Of a DNA stretch of 64,000 bases, positions 24,145-36,849 are shown piece by piece. Both the position numbers and the translations under genes were made by a program. Origin of the DNA: Coprinellus micaceus (lineage: Eukaryota > Basidiomycota > Agaricomycetes > Agaricales > Psathyrellaceae). Within the stretch, counting starts at the first letter, position 1, and each line of letters opens with the position of its first letter. The notes beneath the pieces are model-generated. The model saw only the letters and a list, made by a program, of their open reading frames with translations. It was not told the DNA's origin and searched no databases. Location: the NCBI GenBank assembly GCA_951394405.1, contig OX596343.1, positions 2,757,224 through 2,821,223 on the forward strand. The letters are read 5' to 3'.

Positions 24145-26226
24145 TGTGGATGTATCTACGTGTGTGTGTGCTTTGGGTCAGCTTTGGAGGCCTCAGGGCA
24201 CAGCGTCCGCATACCTGGGACGCAGCTTTTCAATGATGGACAGTCGCTTGATAATGTCTCAGGATGGTCGAAGCGAAGAAACGAGAAAGAGGGTGTACAA
24301 GGGAAGACGGGGAGACGTGCAGGGAAGAGACGCTGAGGGAAGGAAGGGAAGAAAGAAAACGAGGCTGCCCCATCTTGCTTCACCCCATTTAACCCCCGTT
24401 CACCACCCCAAATTGCACTCCAGTCTAATAGGCTTTTCAGTGGGGCGTATCACATCCTCGGGGATCCCTTATCGGGGCATTCGCTACCCCCGCCTGCTCG
24501 ACCCAGCTCAACCCTCGCAACACCACTCTCCCGCCCTCGCCAATACCCTGACTTCTTTTTCCAGCTTACTCTGCTGAGTACCCCAACCAAGGGAGGAGGG
24601 GAGAAAATCGACGATGGCGGTCTCGGGAGTGCTGTGAAGTGGCGCTCCCGTCTGTGAGTAATCGTAAGCTTTTACTTCATATTATTTCGCCCCATGACCT
24701 CCCTCGTGCCGCACCTGGGGTCGAATCCGTTACTTTGGGACTCCCGTACCCAACTTGGCCAACGCAGTCGTTATAGATGCTCCCTTTTTACGTCTGCCAA
24801 GTGTACGTGTCTTAGTAGGTCAGTGTCGCGGGCGCTTGTTGGGCTGCATCGGTGCACCCCCCCGTTGACCCTCCCCCTGGCGCAGACCGTCGAACGCAAA
24901 GTGCGCCGTCCACTTCTTTCAGACCAGCGAACAACGCCCGTCCCTCAACGGGATGAATGAACCGGAGACTAGATAACCATCTGCAGTGGGGTCGGCAAGT
25001 ACGATGGCAGTGTCAGTTCCTCCTGACAGCACTCTGCGCTTGATCTCGATTGAGTTTGGGAGTCTGCCAAGGGAGGGGTTGAGGGACGTGAAATTCTCAG
25101 TGCTCCCAGACGAGTATAATCATGTAGTCGGGTCAGCGAAGGGGGTCAAAGGTAAAGACAGATTCTGACATTGATGACGTACGAAGTACGAGTGACATGC
25201 CTACACGCTGGGTCGGAGGGACAAAAATCGACGTGGATTCTAAGTTTACCCACTCCCGCATCATCCAGGGGCTTGGAGCAAGGAAGGGTAGCCACGACTG
25301 TACGAAGGTGCGAGAGTAGGCGACGATAGGAGCTCCCTATTCAATAGGTGGGTGTACGGCCAACCGTGTTTCGCATTCACCATGGGGAAGATTCACCCGT
25401 ATCGAGACTTCAGAGAGACGAAGATCCAGTAATACGATGTTCAGAGAGATAGAACAAAGAAGACCGGGCTAAGCGCTGTCGGTGATATGGGACCTGGTTG
25501 GGCCCACGGGGGAAGCTGCCTAATTCGGGGGAGAATGAGACGACACCAGGGGAACACTCCGCGCTCATCACCCTAATGAAGCCAGCTTGGACACTTTGTC
25601 TCGCAGATACTGGAAGGTGGAAATACGTGTGGGCGTGCGCCAGCCACGCAGAGCCAATGTCAGATGCCAGCGAGATCCTGAGCCAGACGGGTGAATCTGC
25701 ATAGTGAGAGAGCTTGACCGTGATGCCAACTGTACGGACGTCTTGGAGCAGTGCGGAGACCCGTTCCCCAAACTAGAATTATGTTCTGGCCGTGAATTCG
25801 GAAGGGTGGAGATCCCCGAGCCAGGGCTCAAGTTGCGGTTAAACTCTGGAAGACGCGACGGCGGTATTTTGCCCCTCAGAACTAGAGTCTCCGGTCAGTC
25901 TTGCATTCGAAGAAGCCGAGAGAGCTGAAAAAGCATCTATTTAAAACAGAAATGATACAACAAGATATATGTTGGCATGTACATTGGAAGGTCAGACAGT
26001 AGGGCCTGCACAAGCATGATAAATAGGTGTTCGAAAGCACACGGTAGATGGGACAGCGTGGGTGGTAGACGGTATACGTTGGAGAGTTTGTTAAACGAAC
26101 AGCTCATGACGAGAGGGGATAGTAGGAGAGAAGTATGGAGGACAGAGGGAACGTTACGCAGACGATGAGACCGAACGCACAGTTTCAGTCGTTAGAGAGA
26201 CTGAACAAGCACCTATCCGAAAGCAT
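24145..26226. other. Intergenic, no recognisable gene
   Basis: Only short open frames occur on both strands. A minus-strand segment near 24715-24770 resembles the A and B boxes of a tRNA gene but is too short between boxes to fold as one. Nothing else stands out. Confidence 0.45.
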
Positions 26227-29200
26227 CTACGACCTCCGCTTGGCCAGCGCCTCGTTCGCAGCGTGGGTTCGTACGTGTAAGGCATTCTAATAAAGTTAGG
26301 TCAGCATCTCGCCTCCTCGTGTCGCTACATTATCAGAGAGGGACACTCACCTCGAGGCTGTACTTCCCCTTCCTCCCACTCGGTCCGACCTCGAGATACT
26401 TCCCCGAAAGCACGAGTTCGAATTGCTCGTGAGCCTCGTCGAGACGCCCTAGGCATGCGAGAAGGCGACCGAGTTCATAGTCTGTAAAGAAAGCCGTCAG
26501 TCAGTGTGAACGGGAAGGCGAGAGCGCGAAGCGGGCTGTAATGGAGTTGGAACGCGCGAAGAGGAAGAAGACCGAGGGCCGACGCTCCCAGACGATAGGC
26601 TTGGGCGGAACGACGGGGACTCGCCGATGAAGAAACGAAACTAATCGAGCACTTACGAGCGTGATACACCACATGGTGGTCCAGCTCAATCTTCGGTCCC
26701 CACTGGAACACCTCCCTAAACGCCACCTCCGCCTCTTTCGCCGCCTCCTCCCTCTCTTTCACATCCCCCTCCCCCTTCCCCGCCTTCTCCCCGTCCTCCA
26801 ACTCCGCGGAGTTCTCATCGGGATATGCCAAATACCTCAAACAAACGCCCTCCAAGAACCTCGCCAAGCACACGTCGTCGACGTACCCCGCACCCCAAGC
26901 TTTCGGCGTGGACGCACGCAGGGACGCGAGTGTCGATTGGATGTAGGGGAGCATGCGCGAGCGGATGACGGCGCGGGGTGCGTGCGAGATGGATTGGAAT
27001 ATGTACGCGAGTTCGACACCGGGGAGGACGAGGCGGTGATTCTGAGATTCGAACTTGCGGGCTTTTCGGGCGACGAATTTCTGTGGAGAATCCGGGAGGC
27101 GTGAGTATGTTGTTCGCAATAGATGATACCAAAGGTGACGAGGACGAAGTGATAGCTCAGAATGAAAGGAGGGAACGGGCAAGTTAAGCTGGACGCCGTT
27201 AGAAAAGTAAAGATGTGGGCTTCGAAGGCCACGTACAGTCGGAGAAACGACACGAAATATAAGGTGTTCCGATTCGGAGAACGCTGAATGTCGAGCCAAG
27301 TGAGGGTCGAACGGAACCTTCAGAAACCCGCCGAACGCACGTCGAGGTCCTTCTCAACCGCAGCTCGGAGGCTGAAGAAACTGGGCAAGAGGGACGCAGA
27401 GTCGGCTTGGACATTCCGCGACCAGGTGACGACAGAACGAGGAATGAAACAGGTATGAGATGGCGCCGGAGCGCGGAAGGATACGCGAAGAGAGAGCCAA
27501 GGAGAGCCAAATGTGCGCGACGTAGATCGAGCACGAGCTCAACAGCGACAAGCGACCACCACGTAAGTTTTGCGGTGGGCTCGCCAGGGAATACAGACCC
27601 CGTCGCATCCAAGGGAACGAACAGCAGGTCAATCCGCATGCACGATCGCTGACCGGCTCGAGAGAAACTAGTCGAGGTTGAAACGACGAGGACTCCAAGA
27701 TCGGGTAACCTCGACGGAATGACGAACGCGAGAAAATCAAACCCACCTCCAACGGAATACTCTTCCCCGCGATCCTCTGCCTCAAATCCGGAACCTTCTT
27801 CATCAACTCCCTCGCTCTCCGCCTCCTTCCCTCCACTTCCTCATTCTTCCCTTTCTCTCCCCCCTTCTTCACCTTCCCACTCCCACTTTTCGCTTCACCC
27901 GTTCCCCCGGCTTCGTCCTCAAGCAAATTCGCAACCTCGAGTAAGCACACCCCCAACCCATACCCATAAATCGCCTTACTCCAACTTGCGTCCCTCTCCA
28001 ACTTATCCCACCACACCTCCCCGGCTTTCACATCCCACAACGCGAGGCTTGCACACGCGATCTCCCAGTACGATATATGGTCCAGATTCCTGTACTTCCC
28101 CCCTTTCGACTCGCTTCCATCTTTCTCCTTCTGCTTTGTATTTGCGTCTCCGTTCACCTGTTCCTCCCTCGCTGATGCGGCACCATTACTCGCGATCGCC
28201 CGCTCATAGTACTCTATCGCCTTGTCGGGCTCGCTCCTCATCAGCGCCAAACGTCCGGCGCCGAAGAGGAAGAATACACCGTCGGGATAGCGTTTCAAGT
28301 TCCATTTGAGGATCCGGGCGGCGGTGGGGACCGAGACGCCTCCGAACGTGAAGGACGAGATGACGAGGTGGAAGATGAGAAGGCTCATATCGCATACACT
28401 CCGTCTCAGGCCTTCCTCGGCTGTTCATTCAATGATAAAAGGAATACCGTCAGCATTCTGACGTACTCGCGATAAGAAACGAGCAAGTTGAAAGATGGAC
28501 GTACCAGCAGTGACCGACGGTTCCTCCCCCTCCCCATCCCATCCCCCAGCTTTCATCAACATCCCCAGCCCTCCCTCTCGATCGCCGTGGTAGCCGAAGA
28601 GTTCGACGAGGGTCATCAACTTCCCCGGCATGAGCGAGAGGACGATGTTGGACATGCCCATGCCAAGGAGGACGCCGGAGCGGAAGTGCGGGTCGATTGA
28701 GGGATCTAGAGGACTAATTAATACGATTGGAAGTCAAGGAAGGAGACACGGGCGAGGCGTACCTGTGCAAGATGAAGGAAGCGATGGGTGAGACGTGCGG
28801 TATTCGGTGTCGGTGACTTCGATAAAGGCATATAGTTGTCGGTAGATTCCGATTGTGGTTCGCATGTTGAGACTACGTTTGTGTATAGGCGGCGGGCGGT
28901 TTCGAAAAGGCGGTCGAGAGTCGAAGGTTTAAACACGGCATTGGGGCCAAGCGAATGGTGAAAGTCGAGAGGAAGAGGAGAGGTAGCAGTGAGAATTAGC
29001 GCGTAATCAATGTGAAAGGAACGAAGGCCACGTACGCTTCCTTAATGAAGGCGAGCCAGTCGCCCGAGTACACGATGCCTAAGAGGGCCTATTCGAAAGG
29101 TCAGCATCGGCTTCAAACGAAATGAGCGTGGGAGAGGGAAGGGCCACGAAAATGGGAAGGGATGAAGCGGGAATCCGGATATTTAGGGAGAAATGGAATA

Positions 29201-30941
29201 TGGGAGATTAAAGGCACGAAATGAAGAAATGGAAGGGAGGGTGTCGGCGAGAAATGGGGCGGGAGACCGCGACGAATGGGATTCCAATAGGATCGCTGCG
29301 TACTACGAAAACGGGCGAAAGGGAAGAACGAAACGGACGAGCACAAACACGAGGGGAGACGAAACAAAACCACACGATCCAGCTCATCCCACTGACCTTC
29401 TCGAACAAACTCTCCGCAAAGACCAACTCCGCATGCCTCTCTACCGCGCTCATACTCCGCACCCACCCAACACCCGCACTTCCCCCCATAGCCGTCGGAC
29501 TAACGACACTCGCGGCGGTGCTGACGATGCTCCCGATACTGCCGAGGATGCCTTGCCGCTTTCGGTGGGCGGAGGCGATGGCGTTACCGTTTTTGGCATG
29601 TTGGAGGGCGGAGAGGAGGTCCTAGGTGGGAGGGGTTAGCTAGGACGTGGAGGCCAGAGAGGGGATGACGGGCGATGGGAAGGGAGCTTAATGAAGGGGT
29701 CGAACGCGAAAGTTCGTGAAGCGAAAGGGATCCCAATTCCCCCCGTGTTTGCGCGAGGCGTAGAAGGATATGGGGCTACGGAGAGAGGAGAATGGGGAGC
29801 GAATCGAAACGGAAACTCACCTCATCTTCATAGGACATGAGTCCCTTGACGCATTGGATCAAGGAGAACCCCGTCGCAAAGTACAGCCGTTCCCTAGAGG
29901 AAGAATGGGAGGCGTTAGTATACGAGCACATGGAGAACATTGCGAAAGGGAAGAAACGGAGGGCAAGAACGGTATTAAGAAAGAGAAAGAGGGCGAACGC
30001 GAAGGTGCGTGCGTATGGACGAGCACGGAGTACGAACGTAGATAAGGGAGAATCGATATACGGGTGCACGAACGGGGAGGGTGGGTCAAACCGAGCGAGC
30101 CGAACAAGCGAAGGGAGAAGGGCGAAGGCTCAAACGAAGGGAACTGATGGAAGGTCGACAAACGTAGTGAACGGGGAGAAGCGAAAATGGAGAACGCGCG
30201 AACAAGCGCCCTGTAGGAATATAGAAGGTTGAGGGGTTCGAAGACCTCGAAGGGCCATTAACGTGAATGGGACTGGGCCCGCTTCGACCAGACATGGTGG
30301 GCGTCCGGTGAACGAACACCCACCGTCAGTGTGGCGGGTAGGTTACGCAAAACGGGTGGGATGGAGAGACCAGGTCGGACTGGAGCAACTGGATCGCCCG
30401 GTGGATCGGGGGGTCGACGGAATGCGAGAGAGGAACGTCGAGATCGAAGCAAGCGAACAGGGGATAGGATGAACGAAGGGAAACGAGAGTCAAAAGGACG
30501 AATTAAATCGAGTACTCACTGCTTCTCGTCCATCCTCCTGCAATACTCCTCGCTCTCCATCATCCTACTCTCCAAGAACAGCTGCAACGCATGCTGCAAG
30601 CCTGGTATATCCTCCAACGCTTCCTCCAGCTTATAAGGGATCTGCACGCTCGGCGCCTTCGTATACGGCGAACTCCAGCTCTCTGTGCCCAGTTTCCTGC
30701 CTTCCAGACCCACAGCTCGAGGTGGCGACGAAGCCGAGCCCGATTCGAGTGAGTTATGGGTATCTCCTGTCGTCCGCCTCGACTTCATACCCTGGATCGA
30801 GGCCGTTGACGAGGTGGTATAGGGTGTATCCGGCGCAGAATCGTACACCGAGAAGCTGGACGTCGAGATGGCGCTCATCGGTCCCTTCCCGTTCGGCGTC
30901 GTCGATTTGCCCGTCGCGAGTCCCAGTAGTCCGCCCAACAT
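26227..30941 (-). CDS. Iml2/TTC39 family protein
   Basis: Ten exons on the minus strand sum to 791 codons (790 aa): 30941-30520, 29893-29821, 29621-29397, 29088-29036, 28872-28763, 28705-28505, 28420-27747, 27080-26657, 26481-26351 and 26286-26227. The product follows the Iml2/tetratricopeptide repeat 39 family (PF10300): the GLMSYEDE start of the domain, HAELVFAESLFEKALLG, a GVLLGMGMSNIVLSLMPGKL block, LLIFHLVISSF, RYPDGVFFLFGAGRLALM with AIEYYERAI, SYWEIACASLALWD, WSKAIYGYG, and C-terminal TPR-like helices ending in YELGRLLACLGRLDEAHEQFELVL. Yeast Iml2 takes part in lipid-droplet-linked clearance of inclusion bodies; animal relatives are poorly known. The first ~90 residues are Ser/Thr-rich and probably disordered. 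Charged insertions (Lys/Glu-rich near residues 430-560) interrupt the repeats. Introns range from 57 to 666 nt. Confidence 0.92.
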
Positions 30942-33900
30942 CTTCTAATCGTGGTTGCTTCTCCTCCCGTGCCGGTCCTTACTCGTCCTAGCCGCCGAGG
31001 TCGTGAGTCGAGTTGAGAGAGTGTAGAGATGACGTGGCAGCCGAGAGAGGTCGTCGAAGATACAGAGACAGCGAGAATGCGGAGAAAAAGAGAGATATGA
31101 ACTCGCTGTCGCCGTAGAGGATGGTGTGCGGAGGCAAACCTCGTTCAGTCACCACATCGAACCCAGATTCTCGGCTCGGTGCCAGTAGGCAAGAGCTTGG
31201 CACCTGACGCCGGCGCTATTAGTAGCGCCCGCCGTCAAAGGCGCGTCATCGACGTCGGCGTCGGGCGTCGTTGGGAACGACGAGCAGTGAGACGTCGACG
31301 ATGAGGGAGCGAAAGGGGAGATTGGTGGAAAGCAAGGACGTGGGCTGTCAGTTGACCTGAAGGCGCGATACTTAGGGTGTGATGCGTGTCGGGATTTCCT
31401 GCAGAGCCGACGCACCGAGCGTTTGTTAACCCTCCTCCACGAATCTGGGGCCCGAACGAGTCCAGATGCATTGGAGAACCGTGATAGTGACCTCTAGGGC
31501 TGAAGATCCAAGGTAGTTGACCTAGAAGTACCCGAGCTTCACATCCATCGCGTGGCGGCGAATCAAGACAGGTGTCTCGACATCTCATAGTTTGCGCCCT
31601 CCCGGCCCCACGCCCTTCTCTGCTCGAACCGTTGTTGCGTGCGTATCTAGGAGATATAACTGCGAATTATGTCGGTGGATAATGCTAACTGACCAAAAAT
31701 ATCGTCCCACCACGCTCTACCACATTTCTCCAGAACGGATGATACAGACGAAAAGCCTTTAGCGGATAATATCCTCGCATTCAGGAAGGGTGGTAATTGA
31801 GTCCAGGCATACAGAAATGGGGATTGTGAGCGATATATGGACCAAGAACCAGAGGAATCGGACAATTTGTCGTTGAGCGAGGGAGCAAACAAATCGGCAA
31901 CTCTGACGACTCTCCCCTGATTTGGGCGGGGAGATAGGCGCCGGACCCGCATTGCAGGCCCTGTAGTTCAGGAAGAACAGCATCCCTCGTTGGGATCATT
32001 GGCGATATAAGCTTGAATTTACAACTCGTCTATTGTGCCATATATTTCTCGGCGCGATATGCATTTCCTCTTGAACCGAAATTTCGCCCAATCCGCTATT
32101 CTCCCCTCCGATGGGGAGGGAAGGCCAGATGGCTTAGATCCACGGACCAAGATCTATCGTCTTGTCTCACATTGGTCATATAAGAGGCTTTGTCCGAATC
32201 CCTCGTCCCTGCGGAACAGGGCGGGACATCCCTTTTGGTTTGTTAGTATAGTTCGAGTCTTTTCGCCAATACAACGGTTTCGTCATCGCGTTATTCTCTC
32301 ATCTGATTCTCTCACTCCCTCATTCAAGTCACACAAGGTACACGTGAGGCCCAGCATGTTTCAAACCCAGCTGGCCGATGTCCAATGGACCTAACCCTCG
32401 ACTTCTACCAACGTTCGAGTGCTCCAGCGAGTATATGTATAAACGAGCAATTGTCCCGTCTTCTTCCCCCACGTCCATGCCGTCTCGTCGTTCCGGAAAC
32501 GCCATGGCGCAATGACCGCTCGGAACGGCTACGCTACATGAAGCCTTTGGCAGCGGAAGGGTGCGCAAATCTCACCCGAGAATACGGTGATACCGCCTGT
32601 AATGCAGGATTATCGAGCCGACGAGGTCTACGCGCTGCCCAACTCGCCGATGACATTCGCGGTGGTAAAAATACAGTCCTTTCAACTCACCTGAAGGGCG
32701 CGCCCACTGCCTGTGTAACCCTCCCCGCCAGTGTTGCGATGGTCAAGCCGACCCACGGTCAAGTTGACCATCACCCTCTGGACCTTCGCCTTGGACCATA
32801 GGGTCGGACCCCAACCTGATGAGATCACAACCGGGACTCGAGGCGCCCATATTCCCAGGTTCGTGTAGAGTCTGGAAATGCCACGACATGGCTAATAAGC
32901 TGGTCGTGTGATTTGGTCCGACCATGGGTCCGACCGTCTGGTCCTGCCGACCATTTCGACCCAGCACTCGGTCGGACCATGGTCCGACCCATGGTCCTAA
33001 CAACACTGCTCCCCGCTATGGTCTTCGTTCGCAGTATACTTTCCCTCCCGCTTCCGCAATACACTGAACTCGCATTGTAAATTCACACTTGTGCACACCC
33101 GTACGTCGGTGCGGTACCCGGCTCTCAGTGCGTCACAGACGGGAAATTGATCATGGAAGAATCAACTGGAGCGATACACCCCTAGCATAGGGAAGGGGAT
33201 CCTCCGACGGGGGTGCGGATTACGAGCAGCGTTGGACCTATCCCCCCTCCCAACGCGAACTATCGCTCGATCAGACCAAGACACTCGACGAACCCGATAG
33301 AGACAAACACCCTGCAACAGTGCAACCCTGACACCACGAAAGGGCCTCACCCATACACCCTGGGACACGAAACGGTGACAGTGGCACATTGAGATAATAG
33401 ATCTCGCGCTAGACTGCATCCAGTTTCGGGAGCAAGGGGGACGTTGGGTGGAGTCCGAAACGTTGGCGCCAGCAAGGCGTTCGATAACTGGGGAAAGGAC
33501 CGAACCAGCATATCGCATTTGAATACTCTGGAAACGATCCACGCCTTCACCATGGACCCTGGGTAAGCAGAAAGGCCTGACCCCAGGAACGGAGCTAGGT
33601 TGGAATGCACGACATTGACTCGCCGAACGGATTCTGACGGACGTTCCCTCAGAGTGACGAAGGCGCTGACTTCCGCCCACCCTCATATGCAGCATGGAGC
33701 TCTGGACGATGATGTCGAGCGAGGGCCGATCGCATTCTTTGTCTAGATCACATCTCCCGTAGAGGTAGGGCGGGGAATGAATGGCGCCTGCGAATAGAGT
33801 CGAACCACGACGTGGAGGCACACGAAGACTGAAAGTTGAACGCCAAGCTGGGCGACTTCGAGATCCGAGGTTAGCGTGTAGAATCGATCGCGGATCACCA

Positions 33901-35400
33901 GCATGAGCGATCCCGCCCTCGTTAATCCGTACAATCCCTTGCACATAACCGTACCTGCACCAAGAAGGAATCACCCTATGTGTAGCGTAAGGTTTCGATC
34001 TAAGGGTACTGCGGCGCTGAAGCAGGGTATGAGACATCGTGGGATTACAGGGCACTCCATCACCCTAGACCCAGAGAAATCCAGTTTCTAAAGCACAGCG
34101 TAGCATCGGACGACTTCTTCGCTCGACCCTGGTTCGATAAGGAACCGACTCAAAGCAATTCGGGGAAGAATAAGCAGAGTAAAAGCCGGTATCCAGAAGC
34201 CGCGACAGAGCCCACCGTACGTAGAGACCAGATGCAATCCATGAATCGAGCGCCATAATAGAGATTGGGACGAGTGGGGGCGGGACTCTGGGTTGTCGCT
34301 CGGGAGGTGTGGATGGCCAGTGAAAGGACGTAGAGGCTATGAGAATCGTTACCGCAGTGGGATATTTTGAACGAACGTGGACGCGAATAGAAGGCCTACG
34401 CTGAAGATAAGTCGAAGGATCCGGGGGCGATGTGATGGCCAAAGGAGGCACCTCTGGAGGACTGTCGTGGTAAACGGTAAATTAGCATCAAAGCTCGACG
34501 CGGGGAACTCGGTGAACGAACGAACGGATGAATACATTGAACCCCCTCAGCACTCCGGTCAAACCAAAGAAGAGTCGAATGTGGATCTTAACCCGGCCTG
34601 AACGGCCTTCCAAATCGAGGAATGGGAAACCTACGGATTCCGGCGGGGTTCTACGCCCTCGTCATCGACGGGAACACAAACAGTATCGCGTCAGCGAGGG
34701 GAGAACCAAAGCTACTGATTGATCACTCACCGATGTACTCGGATAAAGGAGTGAGGTAAGTAGGGTGACAACGCTTCGATGGTCGAGTATGCTCAGTCAT
34801 CGCTCGGGAGGGCTGGGTGATAGGCTAGAGGGCTAATTGTGGGGTGGGCGATGGAATATGGATTGTGTCTGCCCGCTGGCCGATACGGTAGGTGAAGCGG
34901 GGATATGGGATAGGGGGTAAGCTCGAGTGCTGAACAATGTGGGCAAGAGGGGAGACGTACGCTTCATCACCAGTGTGCGGCATACCCACCGACCATGCGT
35001 TATCGTCTCCCGCCCGACTCAGATTGGGAGAGCAGCCTTCGGCTCCGTGCGAGCTCGGTCGACCATACCCTTGTCCGTATGAAACTTAACATCCGACGAA
35101 TGGTACACTGTACCAGCCGAGAAAGGTCGAGCTTCAAAGGGAATGGATGTGGTCGGTCGTCCCGTGTACGTGAGAGTGAGTGGAGGTGGGCGTAAGGAGG
35201 TGAAGGAGGAGGTGAGTGTCGTGTAGTCCGAATGGGAATCTAATAATGTGGGGATCTGAACTCAAGGAACATGGGTTGCGAAGAGAATGGGCGTACGGCG
35301 GGTAACGATCGGCTTTCGCCTTCCTCGCACCTCGGAATACACACGTAGCTTTTCGATCATGTTGAGGAGTGAGCGATCTATGAGATTGGGTGAGATACAG
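30942..35400. other. Gene-poor stretch
   Basis: No gene is supported. The longest open frame is minus 33162-34055 (297 codons), but it is Arg/Ser/Cys-rich, without conserved motifs, and looks like chance or decay. The stretch includes the GGTCNGACC-rich patch annotated separately and many AACGAACG-like short runs. Confidence 0.45.
32735..33000. repeat. GGTC/GACC palindromic repeat patch
   Basis: Variants of GGTCCGACC, GGTCGGACC and ACCATGGTCC recur about ten times in both orientations, so the patch can fold on itself. There is no sharp unit length. It may be a degraded foldback element or minisatellite. Confidence 0.6.
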
Positions 35401-35429
35401 GCCGTCGGCGGACGCGGTTTATGGTAGTG

Positions 35430-36640
35430 CGTGTGGACGGGTTCCACGTACGATCGCGCTTCGCTGCCGTCGTGAAGCGCGGAACGGCCTCGAGACCTTT
35501 AGCCTACATCAAATGACGTACGGCTCGTGGCCTGTTGTAATGCCCGGAAATTAGCCTTGAAGAACGTGGAATGACATGGGTGAAGGAACGAACCGATGAA
35601 TGAAAGAATTAAATGAATTAACCGCAGCACATCGACCAACAAGCGAAGCCCGAGGGATCGATCGGGAATATAAGCTAGCACATCGCGAAAGCTCGGCGAC
35701 GATCAGGTTCTGGGAACCGGAAACGCAGGGATTCTGGCATTGTTCAACGACGTCCTCGTCACTAGGAATAAGACCGGTATCGAGTCAGCGTTGTCACTAA
35801 GATACCGAGTCAGCACCGTCACTTAGAACGCCTAAGATATCGGCGCCGCAAGGTGCGAAACTGAGACTCACCGGAAACGAGAGGAATATTCGCATTTTTG
35901 TCTCGACGCGAACTTTGAACGCAGGAACGCCCGGAGCTCCTTGACCAGTCCCCGCCCTGACTACGGAAAATGGTACGGCCACGGCCGCCCGACGTACGAG
36001 TCCCGAGAGCACGATGAGTTTGCTCGGAAAGTGGGGGAAACTTGACCTCGACGAATGGTACGCCGTACCAGTTGAGGAAGGACACATTCCAAAGGGAGAT
36101 GGGGTCAATCTACGTCGTTTGGAGTGTGACAAGGATCAGTTCGGATGAATCGGGAAGGAAGCGGCGGGGAGGGACGTGCGATCGTGTTTCGTTGACGGAC
36201 CTGAGATCTACGACCACCGGATCAATAGGCTACATCGAGGACGTCGACCTCAGGGACTGGTATTGCGCGGAAATCAGAGTCGGCGCAGAGATGTGGGGAA
36301 CGATACGAGGGAACATAGGGCAGGGAACGCATCAACCTGGAGAAAAGGGTGCTCGAGGTCCGCGTTGGACTTTGGAGGTGATTTACGAGATCTAGTCGCA
36401 TCGATGTCTCCAGGTGATAAAGGGACTGACTGGATTGGATGGGGGGAAAAGTGTACGATCGTGGTTAGTCGACGCCCAGGAAATCGATGGAGTGCAGGTT
36501 CGAGATCTTCATGATATGTCGGAGAAGACCTCGAGGCTTATCGTGGCACTCGGAAATTAGCCTCAACCCCGGAACGTGGTGAAGGAAATGAATGAATGAT
36601 TGAACGGACCCATTCAGCGTACCGCAGCACTCCACTCGAA
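35430..36640 (-). repeat. Inverted relics of the 44-46 kb satellite unit
   Basis: The reverse complement of 36450-36640 aligns with the satellite at 44165-46530: TGCTGCGGT, a CATTCATT run, a CTAATTTCCGAGTGC core (GATAATTTCCGAGCAC in the array), AAGCCTCGAGGT, AAGATCT, CCTGGGCGTCGAC and CACGATCG all occur in the same order and spacing. A weaker copy lies near 35430-35600. A short pair within the stretch (35090 and 36044, CCGTACCAG-like) hints at further local duplication. Confidence 0.7.
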
Positions 36641-36679
36641 CAAAGAGACACCGATCCTGCACGATCGCACGAATGGATC

Positions 36680-36845
36680 GATCTACAGGCGGCGACGAAA
36701 CCGAACCCAAGCCAAGTGAGCTACGCGTATGACCAGGCGTCCGCCTCGACTTCGTCCTACCGATCGAGGCCATCGAGCTCATTGTATAGGATGAATCTGG
36801 CACAAGATTGTGCGCTGAGCGGCGCTCGTGGTACTCGTCCCGCTA
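36680..36845 (-). pseudogene. Relic of Iml2 exon 1
   Basis: Read on the minus strand, this stretch encodes PDSSYTMSSMASI, then TKSRRTPGHTRSSLGLGS and SSPP, which lines up with residues around 35-75 of the intact Iml2 protein at 30941 (PDTPYTTSSTASI, MKSRRTTGDTHNSLESGS, SSPP). The nucleotide match continues over about 160 bp with indels at the edges. The rest of the gene is absent. Because this part of Iml2 is a fast-evolving disordered tail, the match is more likely a local duplication than a separate old paralogue. Confidence 0.75.
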
Positions 36846-36849
36846 GGAG

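Noticed and set aside
24700..24780. tRNA-like A and B boxes on the minus strand
   Set aside because: The boxes are about 33 bases apart, too close for a tRNA, and no acceptor stem pairs.
33162..34055. A 297-codon minus-strand open frame
   Set aside because: Arg/Ser-rich composition, no motif, no splice partner and a repeat-rich setting; I cannot support it as a gene.
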